Positions 5,187 to 5,196 of a stretch of DNA of 5,196 nt are shown here, piece by piece. The stretch covers positions 1 through 5,196 of the forward strand of contig JAISAX010000221.1 of NCBI GenBank assembly GCA_031266495.1. Reading direction: 5' to 3'. The notes beneath the pieces were generated by a model that saw only the letters and a list, made by a program, of their open reading frames with translations, did not search any database and was not told the DNA's origin. Position 1 is the first letter of the stretch. Every line of letters starts with the position of its first letter. The translations under genes were made by a program, and so were the position numbers. This DNA comes from Opitutaceae bacterium. Its GTDB lineage: Bacteria > Verrucomicrobiota > Verrucomicrobiae > Opitutales > Opitutaceae.

Positions 5187-5196
5187 GCTGCATGCG

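Overview
This GC-rich window suggests a bacterium of the Verrucomicrobiota, possibly Opitutaceae-like. I infer this from memory, from the large GC-rich cytoplasmic glycoside hydrolase, the GntR/LacI-type hybrid regulator, the absence of Shine-Dalgarno sequences and the abundance of short GC-rich palindromic repeats. No marker gene here settles the taxonomy.

Layout. Positions 1-118 are non-coding and hold a 10-bp-period repeat (units starting ATTCGCG) with an inverted copy at the window edge. Positions 119-1255 (minus strand) encode a sugar-sensing transcriptional regulator with a GntR winged helix and a LacI-type periplasmic-binding-like sensor. Positions 1256-1513 are a divergent intergenic region with a good minus-strand promoter (TTGACA, 16-bp spacer, CCTAAT), a dyad over its -10 box, a pyrimidine tract with a run of 11 C, and a weaker AT-rich plus-strand promoter. 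Positions 1514-4927 (plus strand) encode a complete 1137-residue family GH38 alpha-mannosidase. Positions 4928-5196 are non-coding and packed with palindromes, ending in a 121-bp composite element with perfect 31-bp inverted arms.

How the parts may work together: the regulator and the alpha-mannosidase are transcribed away from each other from one short control region. The simplest reading is a local switch in which the regulator senses a sugar (mannose or a manno-oligosaccharide is a guess) and controls its own gene and the mannosidase. The mannosidase has no signal peptide, so it should hydrolyse alpha-mannosides already taken up into the cytoplasm. No transporter or other sugar gene is in the window.

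The most unusual aspect is the palindromic repeat content. Five GC-rich palindromes lie in frame inside the mannosidase gene (3409-3596), in the linker between its catalytic half and its C-terminal beta-sandwich half. A near-identical copy of one lies just after the stop codon. A larger nested hairpin array, all hairpins with a TCT or AGA loop, closes the window. I see no transposase, CRISPR array, tRNA or rRNA, and no evidence of a defence system or other new multi-gene system.
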